This document shows positions 32,289 through 40,904 of a DNA stretch of 64,000 bases, piece after piece. The stretch covers positions 62,001 through 126,000 of the forward strand of contig CAWEGV010000005.1 of the NCBI GenBank assembly GCA_963808615.1, read 5' to 3'. Positions within the stretch are counted from its first letter, which is position 1. Every line of letters begins with the position of its first letter. The notes under the pieces were generated by a model that ran no database searches, was not told where the DNA came from, and saw nothing but the letters and a program-made list of their open reading frames with translations. Source of the DNA: Palsa-504 sp963808615. GTDB taxonomy: Bacteria; Actinomycetota; Actinomycetes; Streptosporangiales; Streptosporangiaceae. The translations under genes and the position numbers were made by a program.

Positions 32289-33488
32289 ATGAAGATCGCA
32301 CTGGTAGCCCAGCACGCAACACCGTTGCGCCCGCGGGCTGGAGTCGGACCAGACAGCGATGGCATCGGCCTGTCCGAGCTCACCCGCGGACTCGCCACCC
32401 ATGGCCACCAGGTAACCGTCTACGCCGAGAAGGGCCAGCCGGACCTGCCGGACAACACTGACCTCGACGACGGGGTACGGGTCGAGCTCATCAATGCCGG
32501 GCCGGTCCCCGCTCAGCCCGAGCCGGGCGACGCCGGCCTGCTGGAACGCGTTCCCGCATTCAGCGGCCCGCTGCGCAGCATCTGGCGGGCCGACCGCCCT
32601 GACATCGTGCACGCACTGAGCTGGACGAGCGGCCTGGCGGCGCTGGCCGCAGCACGTGACCTGGCGGTACCGGTCGTGCAGGAGTTCAGCTCCCTCGGCG
32701 TCACCGAGCAGCGCAACCGGGCCAAGGCCGACGGCGCGACCGCCGCGCGAATCCGGCTCGAGCCAGCCATCGGGCGCAGCGCCGCCGCCGTGGTCGCCAT
32801 CCATTCCAGCGAGGTGCCGGACCTGGCCAGGCTGGGCGTGCACCGGTCCTCGATCAGGGTCGTCCCGTGGGGCATCGACACCAACACGTTCACGCCGGAG
32901 GGCCCGGCGGCGCAGCGGAACGAACGACCGCGGCTGCTCGCCGTGGCCGACCTGGGTGAACGGGCGGCGCTCGAGACGCTGCTGAGGGCGCTGACCCGGG
33001 TGCCGGGCGCCGAGCTCATGATTGTTGGCGGCCCAGCCGGCGCTGCGATGCGCAATGACCGTGCGTACCTCGACCTGGCCAGGTTCGCCGGGGCGATGGG
33101 TATCAACGAACGCGTCATGTTCACAGGCCAGGTCGAGCACGGCATGATGCCGGCCCTGATGCGGTCCGCTGACCTGGTGATCAGCACCTGCCAGTACGAG
33201 CCCTCGGGCACGACGTCGCTGCAAGCCATGGCGTGCGGGACTCCGGTGATCGCTCCGGCTCTGGGCGGCCACATGGACGCCGTGGTAGACGGCACGACCG
33301 GCATCTTTATCCCGCCGGGCCAGCCCGCCCTGCTGGCGCAGCGGATCCGGCAGCTGCTCGCGCACCCCATGCTCATCGAGGCGTACGGCATGGCCGCGGC
33401 CGACCGGGCGCGGTCTCGCTACTCCTGGGACCGCATCGCCACCGAAACGCTAGCGGTGTACAACAAGGCCACCGCCCAGGCGGCCTAG
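32289..33488 (+). CDS. glycosyltransferase family 4 (GT-B, GT1-like)
   Basis: A 399-residue GT-B enzyme. The N-terminal domain opens with the usual 'KIALVAQHATPLRPR' strand. The C-terminal donor-binding domain has the EPSGTTSLQAMACGTPVIA pattern (about residues 303-321), with the E-x7-E-like motif of family 4. It should transfer a nucleotide-activated sugar to an unidentified acceptor. No signal or membrane helix. AGGAGG precedes ATG 32289. No adjacent polysaccharide genes reveal its acceptor. Confidence 0.88.
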   Translation: MKIALVAQHATPLRPRAGVGPDSDGIGLSELTRGLATHGHQVTVYAEKGQPDLPDNTDLDDGVRVELINAGPVPAQPEPGDAGLLERVPAFSGPLRSIWRADRPDIVHALSWTSGLAALAAARDLAVPVVQEFSSLGVTEQRNRAKADGATAARIRLEPAIGRSAAAVVAIHSSEVPDLARLGVHRSSIRVVPWGIDTNTFTPEGPAAQRNERPRLLAVADLGERAALETLLRALTRVPGAELMIVGGPAGAAMRNDRAYLDLARFAGAMGINERVMFTGQVEHGMMPALMRSADLVISTCQYEPSGTTSLQAMACGTPVIAPALGGHMDAVVDGTTGIFIPPGQPALLAQRIRQLLAHPMLIEAYGMAAADRARSRYSWDRIATETLAVYNKATAQAA

Positions 33489-33646
33489 GTCAAGCGGGCC
33501 GGCGGCCCTCACCCGTGCGGCCCGCGAAGCGCGCCGCTTCCCGGGCTGCGTCCAGTTCCTGGCCGCTTGCCCGCTAAACGGCCCAAGCGGGAGGTTTGAC
33601 CTGCCGCGCTCTGGACAGGTGGGCACCCGATCGAGAAAGCGAGGCC

Positions 33647-33754
33647 ATGGTGGCACGGATCGCGTCTGAAGCACTGATCGAGCGGCTGGCCGGCTGGGGC
33701 GTGGATACCGCCACCACCTTGTTCCAGGACAAGATCGAGCAGTTGCGCTCGTGA
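33647..33754 (+). pseudogene. 35-residue N-terminal remnant of a TPP-dependent enzyme
   Basis: A short frame (ATG 33647 to TGA 33754) resembles the beginning of pyruvate-oxidase-like TPP enzymes: 'SEALIERLAGWGVDT' corresponds to the first strand and helix. The cofactor-binding parts are gone. Its TGA overlaps the GTG of the HAD gene, so the remnant may still act as a translational lead-in. A full-length relative exists at 2827. Confidence 0.6.
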
Positions 33755-34428
33755 CCGGGACCGGCGGGAAGGTGACAGCCGCGCTGTTCGACGTGGACGG
33801 CACGCTGGTCGACACGAACTACCTGCACGCGGTGACCTGGTGGGAAGCGTTCGGCCAGGCCGGACACTATGTGCCGATGGCCGATATTCACCGGGCCATC
33901 GGGATGGGCTCGGACCGGCTGCTCGACGAGCTGCTCCCGGCCGACCGGGACAGGAACGCAGACGCGGGCATCCGCGCTGCGCACAGCACGCTTTACGGCA
34001 CGTACTGGTCCCGGCACCGGCCCCTGCCGGCCGCGGCGGACCTGCTGCGCGCGTGCAAGCGCCGGGGTCTGGCCGTCGTGCTGGCCAGCTCGGCCGACGA
34101 GAGGGAGTTCAGGGCCCTGCGCGCGGCCCTCGACGCGGAGGACGCGATCGACGCGGCCACGTTCTCCGGAGATGTCGAGTCGACCAAGCCCGAGCCGGAT
34201 CTGGTCGAGGCCGCACTGGCCAGGGTCGGCGTTCCTGCCGGGGAAGCCGTGTTCATCGGAGATACGGTCTGGGACATGCAGGCCTGCCAGAAGGCCGGGG
34301 TTCGGTGCATCGGCCTGCTGAGCGGCGGCATCAGCCGCGGCGAACTCACCGATGCCGGGGCGGCCCAGGTCTATGCAGGCCCAGATGACCTGCTCGCCCG
34401 GTTCGACAGCAGCCTGCTGGCGTCATGA
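33751..34428 (+). CDS. HAD-superfamily hydrolase (phosphatase/phosphoglucomutase-like)
   Basis: A 225-residue HAD enzyme. Motif I 'DVDGTLVDT' (nucleophile D13) is near the N-terminus. A helical cap follows (about 20-90), then motif II 'LASSAD', motif III lysine 'KPEPD' and motif IV 'FIGDTVWD' (about residue 169). Probable small phosphatase related to phosphoglycolate phosphatase or beta-phosphoglucomutase; substrate unknown. The GTG start overlaps the stop of the upstream 35-residue remnant. Confidence 0.88.
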   Translation: MTGTGGKVTAALFDVDGTLVDTNYLHAVTWWEAFGQAGHYVPMADIHRAIGMGSDRLLDELLPADRDRNADAGIRAAHSTLYGTYWSRHRPLPAAADLLRACKRRGLAVVLASSADEREFRALRAALDAEDAIDAATFSGDVESTKPEPDLVEAALARVGVPAGEAVFIGDTVWDMQACQKAGVRCIGLLSGGISRGELTDAGAAQVYAGPDDLLARFDSSLLAS

Positions 34429-34572
34429 ACGCCTGATCGGCCGCGCAGGCCTGCAATGCCGGGTAGCGCCCACCACAGCCGGCACACCGATGGCCGTCAG
34501 CGGACCTGGGAGGATGTAGGGTCGCCGTCCAGGGGAAGTTGAGGGAACCGGGAGCGGCGGCAAGGAGGCACG

Positions 34573-35139
34573 GTGGATATCACTGAGCTGATCCTGGATG
34601 ACCATCACGAGCAGCGCCGGCTGTTCGCGATCTTGGAGCAGGTCGGCCGGGCGGACGTTGACGTATTGTCCGCGCTGTGGGGGCGGCTGGCGTCGTTCCT
34701 TGAGCTACACGCGGCGGCGGAAGAAGAGGTCTTCTATCCCGCGCTGCTGCAGGTGGGCCTGGCGGCTCACCGGGCCTCCGGGGTGGAGGGAGAGACCCTT
34801 GACGCCATAAAGGACCACAACGAGATCAGGGATGCGGTTGCGGAGGTGGCAGGTCATCCGGTCGGCAGCGGCGGCTGGTACGCCGCCGTCGCCGCGGCGA
34901 ACCTGGCCAACAGCGATCACATGGCCGAGGAGGAACGCGAGGGCCTGACCGACTTCCGCCGCCTGGCCGGGCTGCAACGCCGCCACGATCTTGCCGTGGC
35001 CTTCGCCGCATTCCAGGCGCGGAATTTCACCGGCGTCCCGGCCGTGGACAAGGACCCGGCCGAATACGTCCGTGAGGCCGAGGACGGCCTGACACCGCCA
35101 CCATCCGGGTCGCTCGGCATCGGCAGCCTCAAGAGATAG
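34573..35139 (+). CDS. hemerythrin domain protein (type 2)
   Basis: A 188-residue protein with an HHE-type four-helix bundle: 'DDHHEQRR', 'LELHAAAEEEVFYP', 'DHNEIRD' and a later 'NSDHMAEEE' supply the ligand histidines and glutamates. It is diverged from the pair at 10561 and 59123 and lacks their His/Pro tail. GTG 34573 follows AAGGAGG. GGGTAG occurs at 34461, but no -35 at the right distance was found. Confidence 0.87.
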   Translation: MDITELILDDHHEQRRLFAILEQVGRADVDVLSALWGRLASFLELHAAAEEEVFYPALLQVGLAAHRASGVEGETLDAIKDHNEIRDAVAEVAGHPVGSGGWYAAVAAANLANSDHMAEEEREGLTDFRRLAGLQRRHDLAVAFAAFQARNFTGVPAVDKDPAEYVREAEDGLTPPPSGSLGIGSLKR

Positions 35140-35228
35140 CGACCGCACGGTGCCGGCCGCCGCGCCTGGGAGCAGAAGCACGTACCGCCGATCGGCGGCG
35201 GCCGGATACTTATCTCGGCATGCGGTAG

Positions 35229-36713
35229 ATGGCGGGCATGGATCATTCTGAAGCGCCCTTGCTGGCGGCCCTGGCTGATTACCATGCGCGTGACCGGTAC
35301 GGGTTCACCCCGCCGGGGCACCGCCAAGGCCGCGGCGCGGACCCGCGGACCGTCACCGTGATCGGCCGGGACGTGTTCGGTTCGGACGTGCTCGCCACAG
35401 CCGGGCTCGATGACCGCAAGTCCTCTGGCGGCTATCTGTCCCGGGCCGAGCAGCTGATGGCCGATGCCGTCGGCGCGGAGCACGCCTTCTTCTCCACCTG
35501 TGGCAGTTCGCTGTCGGTCAAGGCGGCCATGCTGGCCGTGTGCGGCGGCCAGGGCGACTTGCTGGTCAGCCGGGACGCGCACAAGTCGGTAGTGGCCGGG
35601 CTGATCTTCGGCGGGCTGCAGCCGCAGTGGATCCGGCCCCGGTACGACGAACGGCTGCACCTGGCCCACCCGCCCTCGCCGGGCCAGGTGGAGGCGGCCT
35701 GGCAGCAGCATCCCGATGCGGCCGGCGCGCTGATCGTCAGTCCCACCCCGTACGGCACTTGCGCAGACATCCAGGCGATCGCCGACATCTGCCACCGGCG
35801 GGGCAAGCCGCTGATCGTCGATGAAGCCTGGGGCGCCCACCTGCCCTTCCACCACGACCTGCCGACCTGGGCCATGGACGCCGGCGCGGACGTGTGCGTG
35901 GTCAGCGTGCACAAGATGGGCACCGGGTTCGAGCAGGGCTCGGTTTTTCACGTCCAGGGCGGCCTAGTGGACCCAGATCAGCTGTCCGCCTGTGCCGACA
36001 CGCTCATGACCACCAGCCCGAATGTGATGATCTACGCGGCGCTGGACGGCTGGCGACGGCAAATGGTCCAGCACGGCCACGACCTGCTCGACGCCGCGCT
36101 CGCCTTGGCTGACCGGGTCCGCGCGGACATCGCCGCCCTGCCCGGCCTGCGGGTGCTCCGGGAGGAATTCCTCCGCGGCGAGGCCTCGCACGACCTTGAC
36201 CCGCTGCACGTAGTCATCGACGTCTCCGCGCTGGGCGTCAGCGGCTACGACGCCGCCGATTGGCTGCGCGAGCATCAGCGCATCGACATGGGGCTATCCG
36301 ACCACCGCCGCATCGAGGCCACCTTGTCGGTCGCCGACGACGACCAGACCGCCGCCCGGCTGGTCACAGCGCTGCGCGCCCTCACCTCCGGCGCCGCTGA
36401 CCTGCCCCGGGCCACGCCGGTCGCGTTGCCCAGCGCGGCCGAACTCGAACTCGAGCCCGTCATGCGGCCCCGCGATGCCTTCTTCGCCGCCAAGGAGACC
36501 GTCGCCGCCGACCAGGCGGCCGGACGCATCAGCGCCGAGCAGATCACCCCCTATCCGCCGGGCATACCGGTCATCATCCCCGGCGAGCGCATCACCGGCG
36601 AGCTCCTGGACTACCTGCGCAGCGGCCTGGCCGCCGGCATGCAACTACCGGACCCCGCCGACCCCAGCCTCGACACCATCCGGGTCGTCGCCAAAACCGC
36701 ACCCCATGATTAA
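35229..36713 (+). CDS. Orn/Lys/Arg decarboxylase-like PLP enzyme
   Basis: A 494-residue fold-type I PLP enzyme. The large domain shows 'SSGGYLSRAEQLMADA' and 'CGSSLSVKAAMLA' cofactor loops, 'VDEAWGAH' (PLP-ring aspartate, about residue 198) and 'SVHKMGTG' (Schiff-base lysine, about residue 225). The C-terminal domain includes 'PYPPGIPVIIPGE', typical of SpeA-like arginine or lysine decarboxylases of Gram-positive type. It should decarboxylate a basic amino acid to a polyamine precursor. No transporter or polyamine gene is adjacent. Two in-frame ATGs (35229, 35238) are possible. Confidence 0.85.
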   Translation: MAGMDHSEAPLLAALADYHARDRYGFTPPGHRQGRGADPRTVTVIGRDVFGSDVLATAGLDDRKSSGGYLSRAEQLMADAVGAEHAFFSTCGSSLSVKAAMLAVCGGQGDLLVSRDAHKSVVAGLIFGGLQPQWIRPRYDERLHLAHPPSPGQVEAAWQQHPDAAGALIVSPTPYGTCADIQAIADICHRRGKPLIVDEAWGAHLPFHHDLPTWAMDAGADVCVVSVHKMGTGFEQGSVFHVQGGLVDPDQLSACADTLMTTSPNVMIYAALDGWRRQMVQHGHDLLDAALALADRVRADIAALPGLRVLREEFLRGEASHDLDPLHVVIDVSALGVSGYDAADWLREHQRIDMGLSDHRRIEATLSVADDDQTAARLVTALRALTSGAADLPRATPVALPSAAELELEPVMRPRDAFFAAKETVAADQAAGRISAEQITPYPPGIPVIIPGERITGELLDYLRSGLAAGMQLPDPADPSLDTIRVVAKTAPHD

Positions 36714-36783
36714 GAGTGCTCGACAACGGGACCGTGCGACAGGACGGCGCCGTGGACGCCGCCCTCGCTTCGCCTCCATCCGC

Positions 36784-36835
36784 GATTCCCGAATGACCGC
36801 AGATTAGAGGATTCCCGAATGACCGCAGATTAGAG
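36784..36835. repeat. 26-bp perfect tandem duplication at the yihY stop codon
   Basis: The 26-base unit beginning GATTCCCGAA occurs twice, at 36784-36809 and 36810-36835. The stop codon of the minus-strand YihY gene (36830-36832) lies in the second copy. Confidence 0.9.
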
Positions 36836-37786
36836 TTTGCGGGTGTCTCTGGGCTGGATGTAAGGCTCTTTGCCGGCTGGGTGGCCGCCCTGGATGGCGC
36901 GGCCGCGCTCGATTTCGGCGTTGAATTCCAGGCCGAGCAGCAGCGCAGTGTTGGAGATCCACAGCCAGACCAGGAAAACGATGATCCCGGCCAGGCTGCC
37001 GTAGGTCTTGTTGTAGCTGGCGAAGGTGGCCAGGTACACGCCGAAGGCGGCCGAGGCGATGAGCCACACAGCCACGGCCAGGATGCTGCCCGGGGTGACC
37101 CAGCGGAAGCCGCGCTTGACATTCGGGGCGGCCCAGTACAGCAGGGCGAACATCACGCTGACCAGCACTAGCAGCACGGGCCACTTGGCGATGTCCCAGA
37201 TCAGGATGGCAGTGCGTCCGATGCCGAGAATCTGCCCGGCCCGGTTGGCCAGGGCGCCGGTGAGCACGACCATCACCGCGCTGAAGGCCAGCAGCACGAC
37301 CATGACGACAGTGACGGCCAGGCGGGTCGGGATGGTTTTCCACACCGGCCGGCCCTCCCCGATGTCATAGACATCGTTGGCGGCGCGCATGAACGCGGCG
37401 ATGTATCCCGATGCCGACCACACCGCCAGCGCGATACCGGCGATCAGCGCGATCCCGGCGCCGCTGCGGTTGTGCTGTACCTGTTCCAGCACCGTGGTGA
37501 GGATCTGCCGGCCAGGGCCAGGGCTCAGCGTGCGCAGATTACCGACCAGCGGCCCGGTCACGGACCGGCCGACCACGCCCAGCACCGACACCACGGCCAG
37601 CAGCGCCGGAAAGACCGACATAAGCCCGTAGTAGGTCAGGGCAGCGGCCTTATCGGTGAGGTTGTCGGCTTGAAACTCTGCGGCAGTCCGCTTCAGCACA
37701 CCCCACCAGGACGCTCCGGTCAAGTCGGCAGGCTTCTGCGGCGCCCCGGCAGCCTGGCCGCTTTGATTGAGGTCTTGCCTGGCCAT
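36830..37786 (-). CDS. YihY/BrkB-family membrane protein (paralogue 1)
   Basis: A 318-residue protein with six transmembrane segments and the conserved 'LTDKAAALTYYGLMSVFPALLA' start and 'SYNKTYGSLAGIIVFLVWLWISN' segment of the YihY family. Despite the old 'ribonuclease BN' label these are membrane proteins of uncertain, possibly transport, function. ATG 37786 has GGAAGG upstream; nine codons upstream an alternative start is less likely. A SigB-type promoter is 46-70 bases upstream. A paralogue lies at 41806. Confidence 0.87.
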   Translation of the reverse strand: MARQDLNQSGQAAGAPQKPADLTGASWWGVLKRTAAEFQADNLTDKAAALTYYGLMSVFPALLAVVSVLGVVGRSVTGPLVGNLRTLSPGPGRQILTTVLEQVQHNRSGAGIALIAGIALAVWSASGYIAAFMRAANDVYDIGEGRPVWKTIPTRLAVTVVMVVLLAFSAVMVVLTGALANRAGQILGIGRTAILIWDIAKWPVLLVLVSVMFALLYWAAPNVKRGFRWVTPGSILAVAVWLIASAAFGVYLATFASYNKTYGSLAGIIVFLVWLWISNTALLLGLEFNAEIERGRAIQGGHPAGKEPYIQPRDTRKL

Positions 37787-37831
37787 GGGTGCACCTTCCT
37801 CCCCGGCGGGCACTGTAGCTTGCCGCAGCTC

Positions 37832-37856
37832 CTACCCCTCGTCCGCAACCTCATGC
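37832..37856 (-). promoter_or_regulatory. SigB-type promoter, first YihY gene
   Basis: Minus strand GCAT-N15-GGGTAG. Confidence 0.6.
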
Positions 37857-37977
37857 GGCCAATGCACAAGTACCGGCGGCAGCAGCAAAGGTACCGGCGT
37901 GGACAGGTTCTCCGTGTCCACGGGACGCTCGTCTAAGCCGCCGCCGCCAGCTGACGGGGACCCGCGCGTCGGTGGCC

Positions 37978-38343
37978 TCAGCCCGCGGGCAAGCCTGGGC
38001 CGCCATCCCGAAGGGGCTGCCTGGCCTGGGGCTGAGCGCCCAGCATCGCCCGGAGGGCCCGGTTGAACCGCCGGCGTGCCACGGCCCAGGCGATCGCGAT
38101 GCGGCGGGACACCCGGCAGGCGTAGTCAGCCAGCCAGGCGGTCACGCTTACCAGCGCGTCGGCCAGGCGGGCCAGGCCGCGTCGCAGCCTGGTGTCTCGC
38201 TGCGCCTGTTCCGCGCTGGTGATCGCCTCGCCCGCGGTGAGCCGCGCGAAGATCGCGAGCATAGCCGCCATGTGCGGGTCAGACCGGCACAGGCCGCGTT
38301 CCATGCGCCGCAAGACCAATCGCTGGCGGTACCTGGTCCCCAT
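37978..38343 (-). CDS. DUF3040-like hypothetical protein
   Basis: A 121-residue protein. The first ~50 residues ('LRRMERGLCRSDPHMAAML') resemble DUF3040 proteins, whose N-termini read 'I-ERxLxxxDPxxA'. The rest is Arg/Ala-rich with a hydrophobic stretch near residues 65-85. Function unknown. A GCAT-N14-GGGTAG promoter is located upstream (38403-38426). Confidence 0.6.
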   Translation of the reverse strand: MGTRYRQRLVLRRMERGLCRSDPHMAAMLAIFARLTAGEAITSAEQAQRDTRLRRGLARLADALVSVTAWLADYACRVSRRIAIAWAVARRRFNRALRAMLGAQPQARQPLRDGGPGLPAG

Positions 38344-38402
38344 CTCACATCTCCAGGTGCGGTGGCCGTAGCAGCGGCGATCCCGCCGCGGGCACTAGCC
38401 GC

Positions 38403-38426
38403 CTACCCGTGCTCAGCTAGATATGC
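38403..38426 (-). promoter_or_regulatory. SigB-type promoter (14-bp spacer), DUF3040-like gene
   Basis: Minus strand GCAT-N14-GGGTAG, 60 bases before 38343. Confidence 0.5.
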
Positions 38427-38495
38427 GCATGCGACGACAACGATTCGATCCCCGCGAGCCCTGGCCGGAACCGGCCAGGAATCAGCCGCGTCGGC

Positions 38496-38520
38496 GGGTA
38501 ATCCGGGCTGCGCCGGGTAG
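38496..38520 (+). promoter_or_regulatory. SigB-type promoter before the fdhA-like remnant
   Basis: GGGT-N15-GGGTAG, 45 bases before the GTG at 38566. The promoter outlived the gene it served. Confidence 0.6.
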
Positions 38521-38565
38521 GCGGCTCCGCCAGGACCACAGCGGCGACAGGCAAGGGAGAAGTTC

Positions 38566-38720
38566 GTGAAGGCAGTCGTGTATAAAGGACCAGCGGCAAG
38601 GCCCACCCCTCGCTGATCATCTCCCACGAGCTGTCCCTAGACCAGGCAGCCGACGCCTACGCCCGGTTCGACCGGCGCGAGGATGGCTGGACCAAGGTCC
38701 TGCTGCACCCGGCCGGCTGA
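38566..38720 (+). pseudogene. zinc alcohol / formaldehyde dehydrogenase remnant with internal deletion
   Basis: The first nine codons (GTG 38566, reading MKAVVYKGP) match the start of glutathione-independent formaldehyde-dehydrogenase-like enzymes. After about 38591 the sequence continues, in another frame, as the last ~40 codons of the same family ('ISHELSLDQAADAYARFD' and 'GWTKVLLHP'), ending at TGA 38720. More than 300 residues, with the zinc sites and the Rossmann fold, are missing. A good ribosome site (AAGGGAGA) and a SigB-type promoter are still there. Confidence 0.8.
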
Positions 38721-38786
38721 GCCAGGCCATGACTCTCGCCCTGCGGTCGGCGGGGCTGCGGCCCGTTAGCGAAAGGAAGCGTCACG

Positions 38787-39035
38787 ATGCGGAAGCTACT
38801 GATCGGGGGACTGGCGGTGGTCGGGCTGGCCGTCGTGCTCCAACGGCAAGACATTATCCGGTACCTGAGGATCAAGCAGATGTCGCTGGGCGTGGGACAC
38901 CCCGAAGTGGTACCGGCCAGCGGCGCGATCAGATATGCGACACCGGGACAGGGCGTACCCGAAGGTACCGGAGACTTCGATTCCGCGAGCCGCGGCGGCC
39001 CGGTTGGCGAGGTTGGCGAACTGCCGGACCGGTAA
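38787..39035 (+). CDS. small single-helix membrane protein (DUF6893-like)
   Basis: An 82-residue protein: one transmembrane helix at residues 3-19, a 'DIIRYLRIKQM' basic amphipathic segment after it, and a polar Gly/Pro-rich tail. The first 35 residues resemble short DUF6893 proteins. AAAGGAAG precedes ATG 38787. The longer tail is not family-typical. Confidence 0.6.
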   Translation: MRKLLIGGLAVVGLAVVLQRQDIIRYLRIKQMSLGVGHPEVVPASGAIRYATPGQGVPEGTGDFDSASRGGPVGEVGELPDR

Positions 39036-39306
39036 CCGTTATCAGGAGCTCGCAGCGAGAGCAGCCCCGGACCAGCAGGAACCGGGTGCGGAGGTGATTG
39101 CACGGCTGCTGCGGGCGTCGGCACCGGTACCCTGCTGGGAACCCTGCGGTCCGCGGGACTGCGGCCAAGCTAGCCGTAAGGCACCGACGGCGAGCTGGTG
39201 GAGGCGAAGAATCAGGCCCAAGGGCCTTCGCGTGTGGGCATGGATCCGGCGGTTCCCTGACTGTCCTTCGCCGGGACGGCGGCCGACCCGGCAGCAGAGC
39301 TAGGCC

Positions 39307-39540
39307 TTACGCGTCCGTTTTCATGCGTTGCCCGCGGGTCTTAAGTCCGTCATCAGGTCGCCGGCGGCCGTTCAGCCCGTTGGGTGAGGTGTGCGCCAGG
39401 GCTTCGTCCAAGGTCGTGAAGTAGGGGATCATGCGGTCGATGCCGGTGATCGCGAAGACGCGCAGGACCGGGGTGCTGGGAATGACCAGCAGCAGCTCGC
39501 CTCCTTCGGCCTGGGCGCGCTTATGCGCCGCCAGCAGGGA
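39307..39540 (-). pseudogene. 5'-truncated STAS antagonist gene
   Basis: Reading leftwards, the frame ending at TAA 39307 encodes the C-terminal part of a STAS domain ('AAHKRAQAEGGELLLVI' followed by 'ITGIDRMIPYFTTLDEALAH'). It is closely related to the C-terminal half of the gene at 7628. Homology stops near 39540: the N-terminal half, including the phosphorylated loop, and any start codon are missing. Beyond it lies the promoter of the HTH gene. Confidence 0.75.
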
Positions 39541-39598
39541 TCGGTCCGCTGCCGGAGGCCTGTCAATAGAGACACGAAAAAGATAGCATGTTTTCTCT

Positions 39599-39620
39599 CT
39601 CGCGGGAAGTCATTCGCGAG
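39599..39620 (+). promoter_or_regulatory. inverted repeat, probable operator
   Basis: CTCGCG (39599-39604) and CGCGAG (39615-39620) are perfect inverted arms with a 10-base spacer, immediately before a TATACT -10. A winged-helix repressor binding here would block its own transcription. Confidence 0.5.
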
Positions 39621-39623
39621 TTA

Positions 39624-39629
39624 TATACT
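39624..39629 (+). promoter_or_regulatory. SigA-type -10 (TATACT) giving a leaderless mRNA
   Basis: TATACT ends seven bases before the ATG at 39637. Transcription starting at the usual distance would begin at or next to the start codon. No convincing -35 was seen. Confidence 0.5.
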
Positions 39630-39663
39630 GGCCGACATGAACGACCTGGCCGACATGAACGAC
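39628..39663 (+). repeat. 18-bp perfect tandem duplication over the start codon
   Basis: The unit CTGGCCGACATGAACGAC is present at 39628-39645 and 39646-39663, giving two in-frame ATG codons (39637, 39655). Confidence 0.9.
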
Positions 39664-40017
39664 GATGACGGCAGCGGCGGGACCTGGACGTTGCTGACCG
39701 GGCACGGGCATGTGCTAGTGGAGATCGCCCGCAACCCGCAGGCCCGGATCCGCGACATCGCCCCGGTCGTCGGTCTCACCGAACGGACCGTGCAGGCGAT
39801 CGTGGCCGACCTGGACGCCGCGGGCTACCTGACCCGGACCCGGGTCGGGCGGCGCACCCGGTACACGGTGAACCCGGACAGCCCGTTCCGGCACAGCGCC
39901 CAAGACGGCCTCCGGGTCGGGCCGTTCCTGGACCAGCTGACCGCGATGGCCGACGTCCACGGACCCGGCCCGGACGCGGCCCGGCACCGACAGCTCGGGA
40001 GCAGCCGCGGCCGGTGA
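39637..40017 (+). CDS. winged helix-turn-helix regulator (MarR/ArsR-like)
   Basis: A 126-residue DNA-binding protein. The wHTH spans about residues 18-75: 'RIRDIAPVVGLTERTVQAIVADLDAAGYL' is the recognition helix and start of the wing, then 'TRVGRRTRYTVN' is the beta-hairpin. The rest is a short disordered or dimerisation tail. An inverted repeat and TATACT box directly upstream suggest autoregulation and a leaderless transcript. A duplicated 18-base unit provides an alternative start at 39655. Ligand and targets unknown. Confidence 0.8.
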   Translation: MNDLADMNDDDGSGGTWTLLTGHGHVLVEIARNPQARIRDIAPVVGLTERTVQAIVADLDAAGYLTRTRVGRRTRYTVNPDSPFRHSAQDGLRVGPFLDQLTAMADVHGPGPDAARHRQLGSSRGR

Positions 40018-40163
40018 GGCTTCCGGAGCGCCAGGTCATCCGGAGACGGGCTGGACCTGACCAGCGGATGTGACAGTCCCAGGAGCCGATGATCTCACCG
40101 TCCGACCAGGAGGCCGCGGGCTGAACATGATTGATTCCATGATTTGAGCCATCCTCGGGATGG

Positions 40164-40821
40164 CGCTTCGCCCCGCTCAACAGCTGGCCCGACAACGCGA
40201 GCCTGGACAAGGCGCGGCGGCTGCTGTGGCCGGTCAAGCAGAAGTACGGCCGGAAGATCTCCTGGGCCGACCTGATCATCTTCGCCGGCAACTGCGCCTA
40301 CGAGTCGATGGGGCTCAACGCGTTCGGCTTCGGCTTCGGACGAGGAGACGGCGGCTCTCATCATCGGCGGCCATACGGTCGGCAAGACCCACGGCGCGGT
40401 CGATACCAAGTACATCTGCCCGGAGCCCGAGGCGGCCCCCATCGAGCAGCAGGGCCTGGGCTGGAAGAACACCTACGGCACCGGCAGCGGTCCTTACGCG
40501 GTCACCGGCGGCCCGGAGGGCGCCTGGACCAACGAGCCGACCAGGTGGGACAACGGCTTCCTGGACAACCTGCTCAACTACGACTACGAGCTGACCACCA
40601 GCCCGGCCGGGGCTAAGCAGTGGAGGGCGAAGAATCCCGAGGCACAGGACACGGTGCCCGATGCGCACGATCCGTCGAAGCGGCACGCGCCGATGATGCT
40701 GACGACGGACCTCGCGTTCAAGGTGGATCCGGTCTACGCGCCGATCGTGAAGCGCTTCCACGAAAACCCCGATGAACTGGCGGGCCGGAGCCGACCAGGA
40801 ATCAGCCCCGCCGCGGCCTGA
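40164..40821 (+). pseudogene. katG: catalase-peroxidase (katG) remnant
   Basis: About 660 bases of a broken katG. The first piece (from 40164) begins in the middle of the N-terminal domain at 'RFAPLNSWPDN', and the upstream part carrying the distal Arg/Trp/His is missing. At about 40339 the sequence jumps, with a frame change, from 'FGFG' to 'DEETAALIIGGHTVGKTHG'. About 80 residues are lost, including the loop with the cross-linked tyrosine, but the proximal haem histidine is kept. The frame then runs to 'FHENPDELAG' and stops at 40821; the whole C-terminal domain is absent. It cannot make an active enzyme. Confidence 0.88.
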
Positions 40822-40825
40822 TCAC

Positions 40826-40850
40826 GTTTGGGTCATCAGGGACGGGGAAG
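40826..40850 (+). promoter_or_regulatory. possible SigB-type promoter (GGGAAG variant)
   Basis: GTTT-N15-GGGAAG, 55 bases before the ATG at 40905; the same variant is seen at 23494. Confidence 0.35.
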
Positions 40851-40904
40851 CCGACACCAGCACACACGTAATGGCTTTAGCGACCGCAGAAGGAGTCATC
40901 CTCT

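Noticed and set aside
34461..34466. SigB-type promoter for the hemerythrin at 34573
   Set aside because: GGGTAG is present but no GNNT occurs 14-16 bases upstream.
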